The position numbers were made by a program, and so were the translations under genes. From contig NZ_HE610978.1 of the NCBI RefSeq assembly GCF_000285495.1, forward strand, positions 457,718-521,717: DNA of 64,000 nt, read 5' to 3'. Under the pieces are notes generated by a model. It was not told the origin of the DNA and searched no databases. It saw only the letters and a list, made by a program, of their open reading frames with translations. The stretch is from Oceanobacillus massiliensis str. N'diop (GTDB lineage: Bacteria > Bacillota > Bacilli > Bacillales > Amphibacillaceae). Every line of letters begins with the position of its first letter. Position 1 is the stretch's first letter. Below are positions 24,847-33,313 of this stretch, piece after piece.

Positions 24847-26166
24847 TTAATCCTCATTTACCTCTCCATTTACACCTTCATTAGCCAATCGTTCCATCTC
24901 ACTTACCTTATCAATAAATGACACGTTATCCAGTATAGTTTCCGTACTAATTGCACCAATACCCTTCAACTTATCAATGATCTCAACTAATTGCTTATCA
25001 TCTTTCGGCATATTTGGACTGAATACAAACTGTGTCGCTTCATAATCATCATCATCAAACACGATACCTTGCATATCCAACACACTTCTAATCTTGTCTA
25101 ATCTAACCTCAAAGCCATCTTGTAAATACTTACTGTTTAAGTTTGCTTTAATCAATGATAAGTAGAAGATACTCTCTATTGCTACATCACCAACATTACT
25201 GATTGTACTTCCACCATTCAATAACACGTTAGGCATACTTGATATATCACCCAATGCATTCTTTAATGTACCATACAACTCTTTAAATGCTTGATGACTA
25301 AATGGATTGGTCACATACTTAAAGTCACCGTCATCATCTAATCTAAGTCCAATACCATTGCCATGCTTAGGTATATCTGCATTAGTTAGGTTCTGTCCAA
25401 TGATGACAGGTGTACCCATGATGTGTCGGTAGTATCCATCTACTGCCTTACTTAACAGGTGCTCCATACTATCAATGATCTCAATATAATCATTCAACTC
25501 ACTGTATCCTCGTGTGCTGTCACTCTCATTCTCTGTCTTATAATGGATTGGTAAACCTGTATTGTTAGGACGTTGATTAACTAACTGTATATCCTCACCC
25601 TGACTATTGTTATACTTATATACAATGTCCTCTGTAAACACGACATAGAAGTCCGTATAGTCGCTATGATAATACTGTATAAAGGCAAGCATCTCATTCG
25701 TTTCTGGGTCATATACCGGGAACGCTTCAGAAGGGTCTATAATCTGACTAAATATCTTCCCATCTTTCACATAAACATATTCAAATGTTTCACCATAACG
25801 GATTAAATCATTAAGTATTTTATAGTCAATCTTGTGGTATTTACCCTTCTTATATGTACGATTCAATTCTTTTACAACATTCTCTTTACCTGATAACTGT
25901 ACAGGATTCTTACCTAATAGGAAGTTGACACCAAAATGAATAATGGTCTTAGCATAGTTTAAAGTAACCCTTTCTACTTCTACCTCTTTACCATTAAACG
26001 TTTCATTTGGTCTTGTATTCACCTTATGTTGATTTTTACCAAGATACTCTTTAATACTTGTAATCTCACGAATATGTGACTGCTGCGAAACATTATTTAC
26101 TTCATCTAAGATAAATTTCTTAAACTGTCCATCATAACGATTACCGATATACTCTTGTAATTCCAT
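24847..26166 (-). CDS. Phage portal protein (SPP1 gp6-like)
   Basis: A 439-aa portal: forms the dodecameric ring at one capsid vertex through which DNA is packaged. Features typical of the SPP1 gp6/A118-type family: N-terminal QEYIGNRYDGQFKKF, VERVTLNYAKTIIHFGVNFLLGKNP (given here as two adjoining segments, about 71-96), FEYVYVKDGKIFSQIIDP (about 124-141) and the later GGSTISNVGDVAIES (about 317-331). The acidic C-terminus is normal. Located 21 bp after the large terminase gene, the standard order. Confidence 0.9.
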   Translation of the reverse strand: MELQEYIGNRYDGQFKKFILDEVNNVSQQSHIREITSIKEYLGKNQHKVNTRPNETFNGKEVEVERVTLNYAKTIIHFGVNFLLGKNPVQLSGKENVVKELNRTYKKGKYHKIDYKILNDLIRYGETFEYVYVKDGKIFSQIIDPSEAFPVYDPETNEMLAFIQYYHSDYTDFYVVFTEDIVYKYNNSQGEDIQLVNQRPNNTGLPIHYKTENESDSTRGYSELNDYIEIIDSMEHLLSKAVDGYYRHIMGTPVIIGQNLTNADIPKHGNGIGLRLDDDGDFKYVTNPFSHQAFKELYGTLKNALGDISSMPNVLLNGGSTISNVGDVAIESIFYLSLIKANLNSKYLQDGFEVRLDKIRSVLDMQGIVFDDDDYEATQFVFSPNMPKDDKQLVEIIDKLKGIGAISTETILDNVSFIDKVSEMERLANEGVNGEVNED

Positions 26167-26187
26167 TTCCTCATTCCTTTCAAATTA

Positions 26188-27771
26188 TTATATGTACCAC
26201 TTATTGCTGTCTTTGGCTAAGTTGGCTAAGGCAGAACTGATAACCTTATCGTCATGGTTGCCTTCACCTTGCTTATTACCCATCTTTCCACTTACATTTT
26301 GATAAATTTGCATCTGTTCAAGCGTTTCAACGTCATTGATTAAAATACGTCCTAATTCAAACGATTCCTTAAACTTCTCCAATAATATTGGCTTACTGGA
26401 TTGGCTTGTCGTAAATCCTAGTTGGCTCTTACGTGAACCCTTATGATCGAATAGTTTTTCTTTATACAGATTCATATAAAATTTCTCGTCTTTCATCTTC
26501 TCTAATAGGACGATACCCACGTTATTACGCTCAATTGCTGTAAACGGCTCTGCATACCACATCAACAAGTCATAGACAACATCAGTAAACTTGTAAACTG
26601 GCAATTTATTTGTACCTAGTGAAGCAACTTCTATTCCTTCCTCGTCAATGATGGTACAAGTGGAACTATCCCCATTACCACTACCATGTGCAACATCAAT
26701 TCCTGCATAATAATATTTTGTCTTAGGATTGTATTTATGGAATATTTTTAATTCTTTACCTATGTATTTCTGTAAACTATCAGGAACATCATCTAATTCT
26801 TTTAATGGAATATCAGGCATAACGTAATTAATACGCTCTAACACTTTGTTTTGGTCAAATACTGATTTATTGGTACTAATGAAGGATTCCATATCATTTG
26901 ATGGATATTCTTGATAAAATTCTTCAATCTTCATATCTTGTAACTTGTAATCTCTCCACATTAACTGCCTTAAATCTGCACCCTGTTCATGTAAACGGAT
27001 CTCGTCACCTTCTAAATCCTTCTTAGCCATACGCTTACCATACTTTGCCTTGTACCATTGTTCGGCTTCATCATACTCGCCCTTCTTACTTTCACGATAA
27101 AATGGGTGAAACCAAGGAACAAAATAATGCTTATACTTTGAATTACCTCGTTTTGCCTTCTGGTACAATGTGTAATAGTAGTTACTGATACCATTTGACG
27201 TTGTTTCAATTGAGATTCTACCCTTATCAACAAGTGCCTGTTCAATGGACAATAATTGTTCTTCTTGACTACCATTCCAGAACGCAAACTCACTTAGATG
27301 TGCCCATGTAATACTTAAACCACGCCCAATATCCTTGTATCCTGCAACGGTAGAAATGATTCGGCTGCCATTCCAAAATAGCAATTCATTTTTATTATCA
27401 CGTCTTGTTTTACTGAATAAATCAGGGTACTTATCTCTGGGAAGGTTATCATTCATGAATTTTAATGTGTTAAATAAACCTTTAGCACTATCACCCTCAT
27501 ATGACACGATCAATATAGATTGGTTTTCCTTTGTAGTTGCTTCATAGATTGCTTTGGCAAGCATAAGCGTTGATATACCTGCCCTACGTGCTTTATTGAT
27601 GATGGTGTAACGGTTATTATTCATCAACTCTGTCAATTCTTGCTGTGCAAGGTTTAATTTCATTGGTACTGTTTCATTCTGCGTGTTTACTATCTTGATA
27701 AAATTCTTAGAAAACAACTCAAATGAATCAGTTATCTTTTTTAGTTTCTGTTTAGTTGTTAATGCAACCAT
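26188..27771 (-). CDS. terL: Phage terminase large subunit (ATPase-nuclease)
   Basis: A 527-aa packaging motor. ATPase domain: NKARRAGIST as the deviant Walker A (about 59-68), ITWAHLSEFAFW as Walker B with catalytic Glu (about 154-165), and TTSN coupling motif near 190. Nuclease domain: GIDVAHGSGNGDSS (Asp, about 354), ERNNVG (Glu) and GNHDDKVIS (two Asp, about 505-513), i.e. an intact RNase-H-like metal site. Length is normal. The conserved residues indicate it is functional, unlike in many decayed prophages. Confidence 0.93.
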   Translation of the reverse strand: MVALTTKQKLKKITDSFELFSKNFIKIVNTQNETVPMKLNLAQQELTELMNNNRYTIINKARRAGISTLMLAKAIYEATTKENQSILIVSYEGDSAKGLFNTLKFMNDNLPRDKYPDLFSKTRRDNKNELLFWNGSRIISTVAGYKDIGRGLSITWAHLSEFAFWNGSQEEQLLSIEQALVDKGRISIETTSNGISNYYYTLYQKAKRGNSKYKHYFVPWFHPFYRESKKGEYDEAEQWYKAKYGKRMAKKDLEGDEIRLHEQGADLRQLMWRDYKLQDMKIEEFYQEYPSNDMESFISTNKSVFDQNKVLERINYVMPDIPLKELDDVPDSLQKYIGKELKIFHKYNPKTKYYYAGIDVAHGSGNGDSSTCTIIDEEGIEVASLGTNKLPVYKFTDVVYDLLMWYAEPFTAIERNNVGIVLLEKMKDEKFYMNLYKEKLFDHKGSRKSQLGFTTSQSSKPILLEKFKESFELGRILINDVETLEQMQIYQNVSGKMGNKQGEGNHDDKVISSALANLAKDSNKWYI

Positions 27772-27786
27772 CTAATCACCCCATTT

Positions 27787-28182
27787 CTATTCCAATTCCA
27801 ACCCATCATCTTCAGCAACATCATCACTGTTATTAAATATTTGCTTGACAATCTTGTTATTTTCCTTGATTTCCTTTTTCAACTGTAAGAATAGTTTTAC
27901 GTCCTTATCCTCACCTTTTTCCTTTGCACGTTCGGAAACAAGATTATATATTTCTTCAAAGTCCTGTGTGGCTTTGTAATCTAAATAAAGTTGCAACAAT
28001 GCTTTATATTCAGGTGTTTTCTCCCAACTAATAAAACTATTCATTGTTTTAACTTCTGTATAATCCATCAACTGTTGCTCTGTTTTCTTTGGATTACGCT
28101 TGTCATAGTAAAGGTCAAACTTCCAACGGAAATATTGTTCTTTTTTAGGGTTGATTTGCTTTAATGCTTCATCTAAGGTCAT
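27787..28182 (-). CDS. Probable terminase small subunit
   Basis: A 131-aa, highly charged protein immediately before the large terminase (15 bp), the usual place of the DNA-recognising small subunit. N-terminal region TLDEALKQINPKKEQYFRWK, then helices and a C-terminal acidic, probably flexible tail (NNSDDVAEDDGLELE). No clear HTH by eye. Its start codon overlaps the stop of the preceding 57-aa ORF (TAATG), so the two are translationally coupled. Assignment is by position and size. Confidence 0.6.
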   Translation of the reverse strand: MTLDEALKQINPKKEQYFRWKFDLYYDKRNPKKTEQQLMDYTEVKTMNSFISWEKTPEYKALLQLYLDYKATQDFEEIYNLVSERAKEKGEDKDVKLFLQLKKEIKENNKIVKQIFNNSDDVAEDDGLELE

Positions 28183-28355
28183 TACACTTCACCCCTTGCA
28201 ATTGCTCTTGTTTCAGTGACTAATTGATTCATTTCATCTAATTTTTTATCCATTTTCTCCAACCTATAATTAGAAACAATTGTATTGCTTAATATTTGGA
28301 CTAAATCTTCCTCTATTTTTGCTACTTTTTCTTCAAAACTTTTTTGATTTTCCAT
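28182..28355 (-). CDS. Small coiled-coil protein upstream of terminase (57 aa)
   Basis: A 57-aa ORF, MENQKSFEEKVAKIEEDLVQ at the start, strongly helical with heptad-like spacing. AGGAGAG lies 8 nt before the ATG, and its TAA overlaps the next gene's ATG. Both facts support real translation. Function unknown; possibly a packaging accessory. Confidence 0.65.
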   Translation of the reverse strand: MENQKSFEEKVAKIEEDLVQILSNTIVSNYRLEKMDKKLDEMNQLVTETRAIARGEV

Positions 28356-28390
28356 TGATTATCTCTCCTATTTCGATTAGTTTTTGACAA

Positions 28391-28419
28391 TAAAAAAAGC
28401 CCTAACTTTTGTTAGGACT
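28391..28419 (-). terminator. Terminator after replication-initiator-like gene
   Basis: AGCCCTAAC (28398-28406) and GTTAGGACT (28411-28419) pair with one G-U; seven T follow on the minus strand. It overlaps the stop codon of the 482-aa gene and separates it from the packaging genes. Confidence 0.88.
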
Positions 28420-29866
28420 ATAATTGTATTTTAATTGGTGGTTGATATGTTCTGATACGTTTCCGTAAACTTAAATTGATAGGTGGTGTATCTTGATCTT
28501 CATGTATCAAGTCACCCTCATGTTCTTCATCATATGACCTATCCCTATTATGGGAATTTGCAATTTCTTTACGAACACTTTTTAATTCTTCTTTAACGGT
28601 GTCAACATCAAAATAGCCATGTGTATAAATTATTTCTTTTGCTTTATGTAGCAATTCCTCTTGGACATCATCAGAATAATTATAATAGTCAAGGTATAAA
28701 TCAGTTGTCCAACCAGTTATCAATTGTTCGATTGTCATAGTGTCTAAATCACCTTTAAAATCTACAAAATAAATAGTATCATCTGTCTTTACTTTGTTGA
28801 AATCATCTAAATATACATCTTCATCATCAAATGGGTCTGTTGCACCTGATTTCAACCTTTTAACAATAATCTGACCATCTTTAACTTTATCCATTTTCGC
28901 TTGTTTACGTTGTTCTGCCATTTCCTCTTTTTGTTGCCTTTTACGTTCATCAATTTCATCTTCTGCTTGTTTCTTCAACTTTTCATCAACGTGTTCAAAC
29001 TTTTCATTCTTAGACATAATAAATTTACGTTTATTATCACAATCTGCAACGAAATCTTTGGACAATGGATCAGTTTTCCTTTTATGTTCCAGATAGATAA
29101 CGTAATCATCAACTGTTAATTCTACCTTACCCCTTACTGTCCAATTACCTGTGTCAAATAGATAGTCACTGTTGCCGATACTCTCAATATCAGGTGTGGG
29201 ATTATTTTTTCTTTCCTTCACACGTTGCATATTGGACTTTTCTTCTTCTGTAAATGGTGTTGTCTTATACTTATACATATCTTGCTTACTTTGACCAAAA
29301 CGTGCTTTATCGCTTGTATAATCACCCATAACACGATATAAGAAACCTTCTTCTTCACACTGTTTCAGATATTTCTTTGCTGTATTCTCACTATCAACAC
29401 CAAGAATAGTAGTCCAACGATCATTGGAACAATTAAATGTGCCTTCTTTTGTACCTTTCCATTTCAATATGGCAAAATGAATATAGATAAATGCTGTATT
29501 GTTCATGCTATCGAATGTAGAAAAAGGAATAAACTCATGCCCACCATTAAGTTTTGCAAATGTTATCTTAAACACTTCACTATCCTTTTCTGGTTCACAA
29601 TCACTGTGAATCACACCTTTTTCCACTAACGATAACAAACAATTTTTAATTTGTTTACGTGAAGGTGACACCTTTTTGTAGAAGTATGTATTAAGATATT
29701 TACGTGTATATTCATCAATAAACTTGATACTTGTAATTGTTTCCTGATTATAATTCATCAACCTTCTTAACACTGACCACAAATACATTTCTTCAACATT
29801 TAACCTATACTTATTATCCTCATTTTCTTCAACAAACACATTGTAAATTAAAATACCATTTCCCAT
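28418..29866 (-). CDS. Putative replication initiator / winged-helix protein (482 aa)
   Basis: A 482-aa protein. N-terminal about 190 residues read as two winged-helix-like units (MYLWSVLRRLMNYNQETITS, then RKQIKNCLLSLVEKGVIHS and NTAKKYLKQCEEEGFLYRV), as in phage and plasmid replication initiators. Next comes a Lys/Glu-rich coiled coil (about 285-330) and an acidic C-terminal half. It stands alone between its own terminator and a repeat-rich upstream region (29991-30161) that looks like binding sites or an origin. Replication role is inferred; a large DNA-binding regulator is possible. Confidence 0.5.
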   Translation of the reverse strand: MGNGILIYNVFVEENEDNKYRLNVEEMYLWSVLRRLMNYNQETITSIKFIDEYTRKYLNTYFYKKVSPSRKQIKNCLLSLVEKGVIHSDCEPEKDSEVFKITFAKLNGGHEFIPFSTFDSMNNTAFIYIHFAILKWKGTKEGTFNCSNDRWTTILGVDSENTAKKYLKQCEEEGFLYRVMGDYTSDKARFGQSKQDMYKYKTTPFTEEEKSNMQRVKERKNNPTPDIESIGNSDYLFDTGNWTVRGKVELTVDDYVIYLEHKRKTDPLSKDFVADCDNKRKFIMSKNEKFEHVDEKLKKQAEDEIDERKRQQKEEMAEQRKQAKMDKVKDGQIIVKRLKSGATDPFDDEDVYLDDFNKVKTDDTIYFVDFKGDLDTMTIEQLITGWTTDLYLDYYNYSDDVQEELLHKAKEIIYTHGYFDVDTVKEELKSVRKEIANSHNRDRSYDEEHEGDLIHEDQDTPPINLSLRKRIRTYQPPIKIQL

Positions 29867-29990
29867 TACCTGATTATCTCCTTTTAAATTAATATTTTAC
29901 ACTAACCACAACCAATTTTATTTATGTGGAAGATGGTTTTGAACTTTATCTTTTGAACTTAAAAAGTGTAAACGAAACAAATATTACACA

Positions 29991-30022
29991 TAGTATATAT
30001 TGTATTAATAGTATATATTGTA
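29991..30022. repeat. 14-bp direct repeat TAGTATATATTGTA
   Basis: Two exact copies, at 29991-30004 and 30009-30022, 18 bp apart, in the AT-rich leader of the initiator-like gene. Such unwinding-prone repeats are common at origins and operators. Confidence 0.8.
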
Positions 30023-30050
30023 AACGTATCAAAATAAGTCCATTTTTGAA

Positions 30051-30161
30051 CCTTTTTTGATACCCCAGAGTATCAAATTTGGGTCATTTTTAGTCCTTTT
30101 TTGACACCCTATTCTATTGTATATCAATTTAGGGTCAAAATCAACCTTTTTTTGATACCCT
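30051..30161. repeat. Iteron-like array upstream of initiator-like gene
   Basis: Minus-strand sense: GGGTATCAAAAAAAGG-type boxes at 30145-30161, 30095-30110 and 30051-30065, alternating with TGACCC(T/A)AA(A)TTTGATA boxes at 30122-30137 and 30071-30086. The unit recurs about every 50 bp. The last box runs into the stop of the next gene. Confidence 0.7.
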
Positions 30162-30360
30162 ATTTTCCACCATTTTCTTCTTTGTACTTATCCAATACTG
30201 CCTGTAAAGATGGTGACTTGCTATATAAAGAAAAAGTGCGACCACTCTTAGGATTGATTGCAATTGTCAAAGGTGTAATTTTCCCATGTGATTCATGATA
30301 GATAAAATCACTTAGTTTCCGACTGTAACAATAAAATAAATCTTCATTTTTGACTATCAT
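30160..30360 (-). CDS. Small element protein (66 aa), DUF5659-like
   Basis: A 66-aa protein, MIVKNEDLFYCYSRKLSDFI at the start. The pattern (short strand, YSRKLSDFIYHES, strand with GKITPLTIAINPKSGRTFSL, then a helix LQAVLDKYKEE) recalls the small DUF5659-type phage proteins of unknown function. The start has AGGAGAT upstream. It lies between the DHH-like gene and the iteron region, 14 bp from the former. Family assignment is tentative. Confidence 0.5.
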   Translation of the reverse strand: MIVKNEDLFYCYSRKLSDFIYHESHGKITPLTIAINPKSGRTFSLYSKSPSLQAVLDKYKEENGGK

Positions 30361-30374
30361 GATAAAATCTCCTT

Positions 30375-31208
30375 TTAACTTATTGTAAATTTATAATAAT
30401 TTCTGTTAGTCAATGCAAAACTAACCACATTCTTACTTAGATTACCGATTTCATCACCTTGTACCTGTCTACCCTTGCTTATATATTGCGTTTGTAAGGT
30501 GAATGTGCATGAAGGTAATTCTAATTCCGTCTCAAGTGCCCCTGACAACAGGGATAATGGTAATTCTGTCTGTAAATGACCACTTTTATCTAACTCAATA
30601 TTTTTGTGCAGCATAAATTTACTTTGGACTTCTCTAAATTCTTCCTTAGACGTGTCGTTGAGTAAATCAATTAGTTCTTCAAACCCTAACATTCTAAGAT
30701 ACTTGTTATGGGTATTTTTAAAACGGTAATCATAATGACCTAGAAATCCTGAATCCACGCTCAATAATAACATTTTACCTAGTTTGGTTGATGGTAATGG
30801 CAAATCATAATAAGACCACATAAGGATTGCTGTTGACATAGCATATTTCTTAAAATAATTATCACCCGACACGTCTAAAATTGAGTTTAAGTTAGCCGAT
30901 TCTGGATTGATTGTATTGTTCTTATTTAGACGTGTCACATGATTATCAAATACTTTACCAACTGTCCACGCAAGATCAATTCCTAACTTCTCCAAAGGGT
31001 CATTTTTGTCCGCAACATAGATAGCATTAAAGTCATAAAAATAATTAATTTTATTACCTTTAACTCTTTTCTCGATTGCACAACCTAACAGGGAATCAAT
31101 ATCATTTGTTAATACTGTTGCATAATGTTCACTTCCGGAACACCATTCTGGGAATTTACTTTTTAATTGTTCGTTCATAATATATTTGTGAAAGAGAAAC
31201 TCTCCCAC
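30375..31208 (-). CDS. Unknown protein with DHH-phosphoesterase-like motifs
   Basis: 277 aa from a GTG at 31208 (AAAAGGTAG immediately before it), or 267 aa from the ATG at 31178; neither start has ideal spacing. The segment TVLTNDIDSLLGCAI (about 31-45) resembles the D-x-D first motif of DHH phosphoesterases, and GIDLAWTVGKVFDNH (about 76-90) resembles the DHH motif with N for the first H. The rest (YDLPLPSTKLGKML, and a beta-rich C-terminus) is unfamiliar. It follows a large stem-loop and precedes a replication-type region, so a nuclease or replication accessory is conceivable. Function is not established. Confidence 0.5.
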   Translation of the reverse strand: MGEFLFHKYIMNEQLKSKFPEWCSGSEHYATVLTNDIDSLLGCAIEKRVKGNKINYFYDFNAIYVADKNDPLEKLGIDLAWTVGKVFDNHVTRLNKNNTINPESANLNSILDVSGDNYFKKYAMSTAILMWSYYDLPLPSTKLGKMLLLSVDSGFLGHYDYRFKNTHNKYLRMLGFEELIDLLNDTSKEEFREVQSKFMLHKNIELDKSGHLQTELPLSLLSGALETELELPSCTFTLQTQYISKGRQVQGDEIGNLSKNVVSFALTNRNYYKFTIS

Positions 31209-31233
31209 TACCTTTTATGTGCTACGTTTGACG

Positions 31234-31327
31234 CTTAACTTGCTCCTTTTATTCCATGACCCTTTATGTTTAAAGTGAATTTTTGTCTACCTTAAACGGT
31301 CACACTTGAATAAAAGGAGTGGTTAAG
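31234..31327. repeat. 94-nt multi-stem hairpin in the leader of the DHH-like gene
   Basis: Nested stems: CTTAAC/GTTAAG (31234-31239 with 31322-31327), a perfect CTCCTTTTATTC/GAATAAAAGGAG (31243-31254 with 31308-31319), GACC/GGTC (31258-31261 with 31298-31301) and GTTTAAAG/CTTAAAC (31268-31275 with 31291-31297, one bulge), with a 15-nt loop. Confidence 0.8.
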
Positions 31328-31382
31328 ACGAATTTCTTACTTCTTTCACGCCTTCACCTCTACTTTCTGACTATGTTTTAGA

Positions 31383-31556
31383 TTATTTTTGGTCTATGTA
31401 TTGTTTATATTTCTTAATCTTGTACTCTGACATTTCACATTCATTTTTCTCATAGCGACTAATTAAACTTTGACTACAATTTAATTCCTTTGATAATTCA
31501 ATTTGACTAATGTTTTTACGCCTTCTTAAAATTAGATAAATTTCTTTTTTATTCAT
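31383..31556 (-). CDS. Cro/C1-type HTH regulator (57 aa)
   Basis: A 57-aa protein, MNKKEIYLILRRRKNISQIE at the start, with the HTH core LSKELNCSQSLISRYEKNE (about 21-39), a typical XRE pattern (Q-x3-A/S ... S...ISRYE). AAAGGAGA is present but very close to the ATG. It begins after the capsid gene's terminator, so it probably has its own promoter. A compact Cro-like repressor or activator of the element is likely. Confidence 0.8.
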   Translation of the reverse strand: MNKKEIYLILRRRKNISQIELSKELNCSQSLISRYEKNECEMSEYKIKKYKQYIDQK

Positions 31557-31582
31557 TCTCCTTTATGTCTCCTAATTTGATT

Positions 31583-31624
31583 AGATTAAAAAGAGGATAC
31601 AAGCCAAATGGCAAGTACCCTCTT
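31583..31624 (-). terminator. Terminator after the major capsid gene
   Basis: 15-nt arms (31591-31605 with 31610-31624) pair except for two mismatches and one G-U, followed by TTTTTAATC on the minus strand. It ends the head-gene operon that starts at 35179. Confidence 0.85.
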
Positions 31625-31635
31625 AATGATATGTA

Positions 31636-32508
31636 TTATGCTTGTGTTGCTACTGTAACGACACCTACACCTTTAGGTGAAGCAACTTTCAATGTAGATT
31701 CAGCGATAACTTGACCCTTAACACTGTCACCAGTTTTAGCAAGTGGCTCAAAGTGTGGCTCACGAAGATATGCAAGGTCTACATAGCCATCATTGAATAC
31801 AACCATTTTATCAACAGGTGTATGTTTGCTAAGGATAAAATTAACTTGACCAAAATTAGTGTTTACACTGTCTGCTAGTACACCAAAGTTAGTTGTAACG
31901 TGATTGTAGTTGTAACGGTCTTTGTAGATAGCGTCAATTTGTTCTTTAACGTCAGCGTTTACTAATGCGTATAAGTTACCTTCTGCAAGGTCTTGATTCC
32001 AAAGGTTACGTGCAACCTCTTTAATCGTTTCTTCTGTTACAGTACCAGTTGCAGATACAGCGTTAGTAGCGTCAGCACTAGCAATCAAACCTGCCATTTT
32101 ACGGATACCAGATACAGAACCGTCATCTTTGATTGAGTTGATTAATGCTTTTTCCATATTGATTTTAAGTTCAAGCAAACGATCTTCAACTTCAGCCGAC
32201 AATTGACCAGCGTTCATTGCTTGTGCAGAACCGGAAATGCTTGCACCCTTTTTAAATATTTGAAGTACATTGTTTAGTTCACGTCTTGCTGTTTCAGTAA
32301 AGTTAGTTGTTTCAGAACCCTCTGCTGCGGAAATATCTTCATCATGAGAAAGAGTTTTCTCTCTGAAAGTGTAGATAGTAGAAGTTGCTTTTTCTACTTG
32401 TTTAGCCATTAGTAAAGATGTAAAAGGCGTTGCTTGAACACCAATCTTAGCGATTTCTTGTGCTAGTGAAATTTGTTCGGCGTTAGTATAATTTGTAGAT
32501 CTAAACAT
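31636..32508 (-). CDS. Major capsid protein, SU10 type (DUF5309-like)
   Basis: A 290-aa capsid protein. It has the N-terminal MFRSTNYTNAEQISLAQEIA, the TPFTSLLM segment (about 27-34), REKTLSHDEDISAAEGSE (about 49-66), and a C-terminal half with KHTPVDKMVVFNDGYVDLAYL and FEPLAKTGDSVKGQVI, characteristic of SU10-type major capsid proteins, a branch of the HK97 fold. It follows a scaffold gene, as expected when no prohead protease gene is present. It appears full length. Confidence 0.88.
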   Translation of the reverse strand: MFRSTNYTNAEQISLAQEIAKIGVQATPFTSLLMAKQVEKATSTIYTFREKTLSHDEDISAAEGSETTNFTETARRELNNVLQIFKKGASISGSAQAMNAGQLSAEVEDRLLELKINMEKALINSIKDDGSVSGIRKMAGLIASADATNAVSATGTVTEETIKEVARNLWNQDLAEGNLYALVNADVKEQIDAIYKDRYNYNHVTTNFGVLADSVNTNFGQVNFILSKHTPVDKMVVFNDGYVDLAYLREPHFEPLAKTGDSVKGQVIAESTLKVASPKGVGVVTVATQA

Positions 32509-32588
32509 TTATATATTCTCCTCTAGTGGTCGGTCACTACCCAATATTGTTTGTTTTTTATATGTAATAAGTGACTAATAGCCACGAA

Positions 32589-33014
32589 TTATTTGAATAA
32601 CTGACTTAACTTACTTCCAATCATGCCTGATACGTTTCCTTCTTTAGAAAACTTGTCATACTCATTTTCTTCCAAATGATTATCAGGAATATAACCTGAA
32701 TCCAATTTGATCTTCTTAGTAATTTGAGTTAATGCTTCAACAATAGTTGTTAATTCTTCTTCATTCTCAACTTTGATTACATCTTTAAATGGTGTTAAGC
32801 CATTCTTTTCAAGTTGGAAGTCAACTTTTTGTGTGAAGAAATCTTGTTGTTGTTGCTTAAATGCTTTTTCATCATCTGATAATTCTTTTGGCTTATACTT
32901 AAGTAAACCATCACGTTCAGTAACGATTGGATTTAATTCTTGTGACACCCACTCATTCTTAGCGTTCTGAATTGCTTCATCTACTTGTTCCTGTGTAAAG
33001 TTTGTTTCTGACAT
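32589..33014 (-). CDS. Capsid scaffolding protein, putative
   Basis: A 141-aa acidic helical protein, MSETNFTQEQVDEAIQNAKN at the start, with Gln-rich FKQQQQDFFTQKVDFQLEKN in the centre and a basic C-terminus (GSKLSQLFK). Phage scaffolds preceding capsid genes share this profile: charged coiled coil, no fold motif, C-terminal basic capsid-binding tail. It is 80 bp upstream of the capsid gene. The assignment rests on composition and position. Confidence 0.75.
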   Translation of the reverse strand: MSETNFTQEQVDEAIQNAKNEWVSQELNPIVTERDGLLKYKPKELSDDEKAFKQQQQDFFTQKVDFQLEKNGLTPFKDVIKVENEEELTTIVEALTQITKKIKLDSGYIPDNHLEENEYDKFSKEGNVSGMIGSKLSQLFK

Positions 33015-33034
33015 TAATAAATCTCTCCTTTAGA

Positions 33035-33313
33035 TTAGATAAATTTGATTTGTAGTGAATCTCTTACTACTGTTGGTTTATTGTTATAAACCCCTCTAAA
33101 CTCGAAAACCACTTCTTGTTTGTCATTGGGGGTAACATAGTCATAAAAATAGACACCAACATCTTCCTTGTTCGTGTCATCTAAAATAAACTGTTCAATT
33201 TGTGTTTCAGTTGTATCATAAATAGTCAAGGTAACGTTAACTGGGTTAACCGCCTGATTATCAAATGCTTGAAAATTAACCTTTAACCTAACTGTATCTC
33301 CTGAATAGATCAT
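33035..33313 (-). CDS. Ig-like structural protein (92 aa)
   Basis: A 92-aa all-beta protein, MIYSGDTVRLKVNFQAFDNQ at the start, with strands VNPVNVTLTIYDTTETQIEQ and VVFEFRGVYNNKPTVVRDSLQ. Bacillus phages carry similar Ig-like proteins near fibre or baseplate genes (BppU-type N-terminal domains). Its start overlaps the stop of the GLUG protein by 4 bp, so the two are made together. Likely a surface or fibre partner of that protein. Confidence 0.65.
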   Translation of the reverse strand: MIYSGDTVRLKVNFQAFDNQAVNPVNVTLTIYDTTETQIEQFILDDTNKEDVGVYFYDYVTPNDKQEVVFEFRGVYNNKPTVVRDSLQIKFI

